A stretch of 64,000 bases of DNA. Source: Nymphalis io (lineage: Eukaryota > Arthropoda > Insecta > Lepidoptera > Nymphalidae). The stretch lies in NCBI RefSeq assembly GCF_905147045.1, contig NC_065901.1, forward strand, positions 9,300,001 through 9,364,000. Reading direction: 5' to 3'. A program made the position numbers and the translations under genes. Shown piece after piece: positions 58,101 through 64,000 of the stretch. How positions within the stretch are numbered: position 1 is the first letter of the stretch; every line of letters starts with the position of its first letter. Under the pieces are notes generated by a model. That model saw nothing but the letters and a program-made list of their open reading frames with translations. It was not told the DNA's origin and did not search any database.

Positions 58101-58602
58101 TTTCAATAATTAATAGATACTTTTTCTCTAAGAAGAATCCCATTTAAATTTAATAATAATCTTATTAAACAAGAAATTCTTAATTAATGTTAACCGTACC
58201 GCCCAAGAGTAATCAATATGTTTTCAATCCCGTGTATAATTTTATAAATTATATTTTCGAAAATAATTCTATGTACGGATGATTTCTCCGATTTATTATT
58301 CGAGAACCTGTCTGCGACAAGTTTCACGATATGTACAACACTGGCTACTGTGGGAACTGGACCGGGCGGTCTCTAGTTTGACACGGTGGCGCCGCCCGAT
58401 ATCTATGTGTGGTGTAAAACACAAGTTCAAAATTATATTGCACATTTAATTATTGTGATTAGTCATCCTATTATTAGTGAAAATCGATTGCTTGTTTGTT
58501 GTTACTCACAAAAAGGTTTTTTTTATTTTTATTTAATGATAAGAATGTAGCGTATTAAACCATATTAATATATTGATTCTTTACCAGTGTTGAGGGTTCG
58601 AA
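58101..58602. other. AT-rich; GC-rich spot at 58350-58415
   Basis: The spot holds CGGGCGG and CCGCCCG about 30 bases apart, a possible stem, together with GGTGGCGCC. It is unassigned and out of keeping with its flanks. Confidence 0.3.
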
Positions 58603-58868
58603 TATAATATCCTGGGACATTTTTTCACACACGGCCATCTGATCCCAAATTAAGCTTGTACAAAGCTTGTGCTATGGAAACCAGACAACTGTTATACTAC
58701 ATATACTACTTTTCTTTTGTAAATACATATTTATATAGATAATTACACCCAGACTCAGTACAAACAGACATGTTCATGCACACAAATGTCTGTCCTGGGT
58801 GGGAATCGAACCCACAACCTTCGGCGTAAAAGGCAAGTGTTCTACCAACCACGCCAACCAGCTCGTCG
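58603..58868 (-). repeat. SINE family A (Metulj-type), well preserved, inverted
   Basis: Reverse complement of the 24.97-kb copy almost throughout: B box GGTTCGATTCC on the minus strand at 58812-58802, AAGCTTGTACAAAGCTTGTG and GGCCATCTGATCCCAAATTA. The tail end near 58603 lacks a clear ATTT run. Confidence 0.85.
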
Positions 58869-60660
58869 AATGTTGACATATATAACCGTTTATTATTTAT
58901 TTCATATTGAAATTTATTAATCACATACTATTTTTTATCTAAAAAAGAAATAGGTAAATGTATTAATGCATATTGCTAGTCATGTGTTTATTCTTTATAT
59001 ACCGATGAGATTTGTAAAAGCTTGTAAATATTCTAAATCCCTTTGCGTAACTAACTTCCCTTTTAAGAAAATTGAATTAAAGTTGTAGCTCGAACACACT
59101 ATCGTAATAGTAAAGATAAATTTTGCCACAACAACTATTTAAAATCGTTAGATTTTTGGTTAAGCTATGTTCCTATCATTAAAAGAAAATATAAAAGAAA
59201 GTAAAAAAATGTATTTATTTTTTTTAATTTGTATTTTAAAAACGCTTTGACTCCTAACTTGTAATCTTTAATACATTTGACATATCTCCGGTAATTAGAA
59301 AAAGAGGACCCCATCCGAGTTCAGTACGTGACTTAATTTCGATTCGAAATGATTTAATGACTCGTCGATAACGATGCGATGGAGACAATCGATATCAGAT
59401 CAATTCCTTGTTTAGGCGCCGATTAAAATGATACCGTCATACTATCCTATTAAATATCCAAGGTCAGAGAACGCTTCAGAAAATCGTTTCATAATAAATT
59501 GATCTTTATCAATGCTTTTTTATGTACGTCAATACAATAAAATATTAATGACCACATCTAATTATATATAAGACGCATAAACGACATCCATTTGAGTGTT
59601 CTTTTAGAAAAAAAAATTTTTTTTTTCGCTTACAATACAACAGGTCAAATTAATAATTGAAAATTAGGAATATGGTACATGGTATGGTGGAGGTTCTCTA
59701 AGGGGTTTTCATAGCGGGTTGGAAGGATGCTTTTGGAGAATGATTACTGTTTTAAAAAAAGTTATAAATTATTATTTTATGATTTGTACTTATTATTTTT
59801 GTTAAATACATTCTTTAGATATAAACGTTTAAAGCACCAATAAATAAATACGTATCGACGATACGATATACATATTCAGCTCAAAAAACTATAGCTTATA
59901 TAGTACATAATAATTAGAAATTAACATAAAAAATCCTAGATTCAAATAAATAATTACAATAATCATTATTAGATTGTCCGTAATATTTTGTTTTGAAATA
60001 CAAACATTGCTAATAAAATCAAATTAAAAGTAAATAAGTACTGTTTTATTGATTGGAACTTCAAAGGATGTAATTTGTCACTACAATAAAGAGTATAGAT
60101 TCTTTATTTACCGTCTAAAAGTGAAAATGCTTTTATAAAAATCTCGAATTGGTCCTTTTAAAAATAGAACACCAAATCATATAAATTGATCTGAATTACT
60201 CAGGCAATTAATCGTAAAAATGCAAATAACACAACTGAACACATTCAACAAATCACAAGTCGCGTCATTAATTAATTAATTACTTTACCTTTCTGTCCAC
60301 TAACAAAATGGCGGTTTTAAAATAGCGCGCGTCTTTTTTTTTATACAATGCTGTTATATCGATCGAGGAATCGTGTAACTATAAGTTATTTGTATTAGTA
60401 AATGACATCGCAAATAGATGAGAAAAAAAAAACAATTGAACAATGAGATTGATATTATTTGGCGGCTTCTAAAAAAATCCGGCAATCTGTTACAGATGTA
60501 CATTAAAAACAAGATTAGTTTTTCATTAGTTTTATTTTATCTGTGACAACGGATGTCATGGATTTATTTGCAAGTTTCTTGGCACAATAGAAAATGAAAT
60601 AGCCGTGGGACGATATATTTTTGTAAATGTTTGATGTTTTTTCATTTATCATATTTATTT
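58869..60660. other. AT-rich sequence, no gene
   Basis: A less AT-rich non-repetitive block at 59285-59480 is unassigned. Nothing coding. Confidence 0.4.
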
Positions 60661-60960
60661 TACTGGTGACAGGGCTTTGTGCAAGCTCGTCTGGGCAGGT
60701 ACCACCCAATCATCAGATATTCTACCGCAAAACAGCAGTACTTAGTACTGTTGTGTTCCGGTTTAAAGGTTGAGTGAGCCAATGTAATTACAGGCACAAG
60801 GAACATAACATCTTAGTTTCCAAGTTTAGTGACGCACTGGCGATGTAAACGATGGTGAGTTAACATTTCTTACAATGCCAATATCTATGGGCGTTGGTGA
60901 CCATACATACCATAACACTTACCATTAGGTGGCCCATGGCATGGGCTTTTACTGAAGCTT
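60661..60960 (+). repeat. Family R repeat, copy 9
   Basis: GGTGACAGGGCTTTGTGCAA to ACTTACCATTAGGTGGCCCA, nearly complete. A small insertion splits GTGACCA from ACACTTACCATTAGG near the 3' hairpin. Confidence 0.8.
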
Positions 60961-62323
60961 TTTCGAAGATGACGTCTGTGAATTGAAATAAGTAAATTTT
61001 CGGAAGTCGGAAAGAATTCGTAGACCTATGTCTGTACTGTGACCTATGTCGGTTCTGTTAATACGTTGAATAACTTCCAGATATTCCTTAACAGGCAACG
61101 AAGTATTTGCTCAAACATTGGATTTAATTAAGGATTATCTAACAAGTAGCAGTCGGTTCCTTTACTTTTTTGTATGCTTTGATTAAGGACTGAATAATTT
61201 AATGTCACTCCTAAGCATGGTAAAATAAATTATTTGTATAGAAAATGAATTGGTTGGATTAATTATACTATATATATTTGTTTTAATTTTAAATTCACTT
61301 ACCCGTTTTCCTACCAAACATCCCCCTGTGTTAGATCGTTTTACGCGGTAAGGGCTCCTTCTACATCATTTATTTTTCTTCTTTTATCGTTTTACTCTGA
61401 TGGAATCTGGTTATCTATTTGATGGGCAGTAAAGTATAAATGATATAACCTAAGAAGTTCGCCATTGATCCAATTCGTCCAAGATGAAAGCTATGTTACA
61501 GATACCTTTATAAATGCAACGTTATTAACTTTTTAGACGAGAATTAGTCTAAAGATTATAAAAAATATTTCCATCTTCGGCAGACAGCTTTTTTGTTAGC
61601 ATTTTTTTTAATTTGGTACATAAGCAAGCGTAAATTCAAAACATAACAAAAAAATACACTTATTTTTGTACTATATTTGTTTTGATTGAATGCAAAAACT
61701 AATGGTTGCAATCGAAACGACCATTAATAGCAATAAAAAAATGCCTAAAAAACATAATATGCCTATTATGTTTAGCCTAGCTCAAACCTGTATATGTAAG
61801 TATTATTTGGTTCTGAAATTTTTAAATTGAATCCTGCCATTTGCGTGCAAGCCGAATTTGAAATATTGAAGAGTTAGTTACAGATAAAACATCATTGTCA
61901 TTGACATATCCATAGCATGAAAGGATTGATTTTAAACAGCCGTCAAATGTCTTGAAACTAATTGTTTTTTTTTTTGTGTTCAAATAAAGTCTAATTTTTC
62001 GTTTTTCATCTACCGATCTGTAGTTAATATATTGTAGGTTACCTTCGATGAAGAATTTGTTATTTTTGACACAGTGCGCTCAGTGTTATAGATTGAGAAT
62101 TAAATATAATAAAGGTTCCCCGCTGGCAGCGCTACGTTAGATTGATAGATGATAGGAAAGTTGTTTTCGTCCGTCTTTTTTTGATGAGGTTTTAAGTGAG
62201 AATTGTCTTTTGGATAATAAAAAATCGATTGTAGATTAAAATGGATTTATTATAGTATCGGAATATTTTAATTTATTTTGCTTACTAAATTGATACTTTG
62301 TGCACAGTATACGACACGGATTT

Positions 62324-62410
62324 CAAGCCTAACGGTCAATTTTAAAATTCGAATTGTAATTTGAATAAATAGCACATTAATATATTAAATTAATATTTTA
62401 TAATTAGAAT
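62324..62410. repeat. Imperfect direct repeat, left copy
   Basis: AAGCCTA, then ATTTGAATAAATAGCACATT, AATATATTAAATT and TATAATTAGAAT align with 63133-63213. Confidence 0.65.
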
Positions 62411-63132
62411 TTATATCATCACCGTTCGAAATTTGAATGTTTTATATAACATAATATTATTTATTTGAATGAAATATCAACTTTAATTAATTATTTAATT
62501 CAACATGTTTTTGAACTGTTCAGTACCTACATAAAAATAAATATGAATGTGTTATTATTATTTTTTAATTTATGGAAAGCTGAACAGATCGTCAATAATC
62601 CACCAACCATAGGATCTAATTTTCTTAGCTGACGTTTCTTGTGCTTGGAATTATATTGATTCACTTTCAACGTAAATATCTGTCAAATAATATACTTAAT
62701 AAATCATATGTAGGGTCAAAGAGTATGTACGATGCGTCTCATGATAATCAAATCTATAAATACGAAATGATCAATTATATGTAAAAACGAAACGTGCATA
62801 CATTCGTGACTGTCTAACAAGCATACTACAAATTACTCATGTTTAGATCTCTGATTTGTCGAATGCCAGCGTTGAAAATTGAATTTAATTAAAATTATTT
62901 GAAATAATAAATATTACTTGAATAATTTTGTAATCTTTGATATTTCTATTGTGTTTTGAAGCATGATCCAACACAAATCTACTACTAAATATATAAAAGT
63001 TGGATTACGTTTTAGTATGAAGATTATGTCATTCATAAAAACCTAAGTTTTCCAAATTCGAAATCTAAATTCTAAAAGCGTATCAAAGCATTCTAATTCT
63101 ATTGTTAGTGACATTGAAAATAGAAAGAATAT

Positions 63133-63213
63133 AAGCCTAGTCATTTTAAATTTCGAATTGAATTTTGAATAAACAGCACATTAATATATTTAATTCATTT
63201 TTTATGATTAGAA
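63133..63213. repeat. Imperfect direct repeat, right copy
   Basis: TAAGCCTAGTCATTTTAAAT, GAATAAACAGCACATTAATA and TATGATTAGAAT match the left copy, about 800 bases away, same orientation. Confidence 0.65.
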
Positions 63214-63892
63214 TATTCAATGAAAGAAGGAAAACATTCTCCTTCTTCCTATAAAAATACGTAAACTTATGAAATCTGTTGTTCAATATCAATCAACCGC
63301 TCGTGTTAATATATGAAACTGGAAACATTTTTTTTTATTTATAAATAAACGCATAATAAAACAGTAGCGATTGTTAATTAATTGTATCAATAATTTTAAA
63401 TTAAAAAATTATCACGTACCGAATAGTGTTTGCAATTTTATTATTATATTATAATTAAAATACATGTGAACAACAAAAAATAATAAGGAAATAAATTTCG
63501 ATTAATTAATATATCGAATTACCTCAAATGGATACACGAATTGACCATCGATATACAGTACTAAGTATAATTGGTAGGAAGCTATTACGAATAACAGAAA
63601 TTATACGAATAATGCTAAATACTACAAACGTGACAAAGCTATGTATAGAAAATATATCCGAGTCATGAATGCAATTAAACACCTGACCGACAGACGTTTA
63701 TTTTACTATTTTATATACCTATCTAGTATATATAATCACAAGAGGAATATTACTTTTAAATATAATCGTCTGTAAGAATCTTTGACCTGATTTCTATGTA
63801 AAGACGTTTTGACAATGTTTTAATATTTTTAAATAATAATAATACGTTCGATTAAAATGAAAATTATCTATCAACATATATAAATCAACTAA

Positions 63893-64000
63893 TTTACGCC
63901 CGCGATTTCGCCCGCGTTAAAGGTCAACTACCTTATTTCCTTTTCTATGCCCCTGACAACGCGTATGGAAAATTTTATGATGATCAGCTGAGTTAATAGT
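63893..64000 (+). mobile_element. RTE-type LINE 3' UTR, continues past the window
   Basis: TTACGCCCGCGATTTCGCCC, then CCTTTTCTATGCCCCTGACA and TGGAAAATTTTATGATGATC match the conserved 3' UTR of lepidopteran RTE-type elements. The rest of the tail lies outside. Confidence 0.55.

Larger units (their letters stand above)
60961..63892. other. AT-rich sequence with one duplicated ~85-bp segment, no gene
   Basis: No exon seen. The segment at 62324-62410 is repeated with changes at 63133-63213. Confidence 0.45.

Overview
The window looks like nuclear DNA from a lepidopteran, most likely a butterfly. It is very AT-rich with no bacterial or viral gene layout. It is littered with repeats I recognise from moth and butterfly genomes: tRNA-headed SINEs of the Metulj type, RTE-clade LINEs, a CR1/Daphne-like LINE and a scrap resembling the BMC1/L1Bm tail. 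No complete host gene is visible. The stretch reads as intergenic or long-intron DNA, with short GC-richer islands that may be exons or regulatory elements.

Layout. 838-4505 (minus) is a nearly complete non-LTR retrotransposon with an endonuclease, a reverse transcriptase and a C-terminal region, broken by two single-base frameshifts in homopolymer runs. A 5'-truncated relative of its last ~260 bases lies at 9494-9757 in the same orientation. 10480-10570 (minus) is the best host-gene candidate: a 30-codon first exon with an in-frame stop just before its ATG, a GTAAGG donor and a CpG-rich upstream flank. 17094-17700 is the 5' end of another LINE (gag-like ORF1), abutted by a SINE. 26833-26926 (plus) is a GC-rich candidate internal exon between good splice sites. 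50587-51783 (plus) is a 5'-truncated but still open RTE element, flanked by a visible 11-bp target-site duplication. Much of 22-61 kb is seeded with SINE copies and with a ~280-bp LINE-tail-like repeat.

The repeats fall into families that share parts. The CR1/Daphne-like LINE and the ~280-bp repeat share a 3'-terminal sequence around CACCTGATGGTAAGTGG. In the LINE this forms a clear stem-loop, which suggests the short repeat borrows the LINE's reverse transcriptase. Three SINE families (here A, B and C) occur in many states of decay, and one A copy is split by a B copy. A palindromic repeat of about 80-95 bp (three copies: 11.6, 31.8 and 33.7 kb) did not match anything I know and is the best candidate for an undescribed element. 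Several long perfect hairpins, including a 70-nt AT palindrome, are also present.

Limits: family names come from recognising sequence by eye, not from a search. Boundaries of decayed repeats are good to about 10-30 bases. Host exons are inferred from composition and splice signals only.
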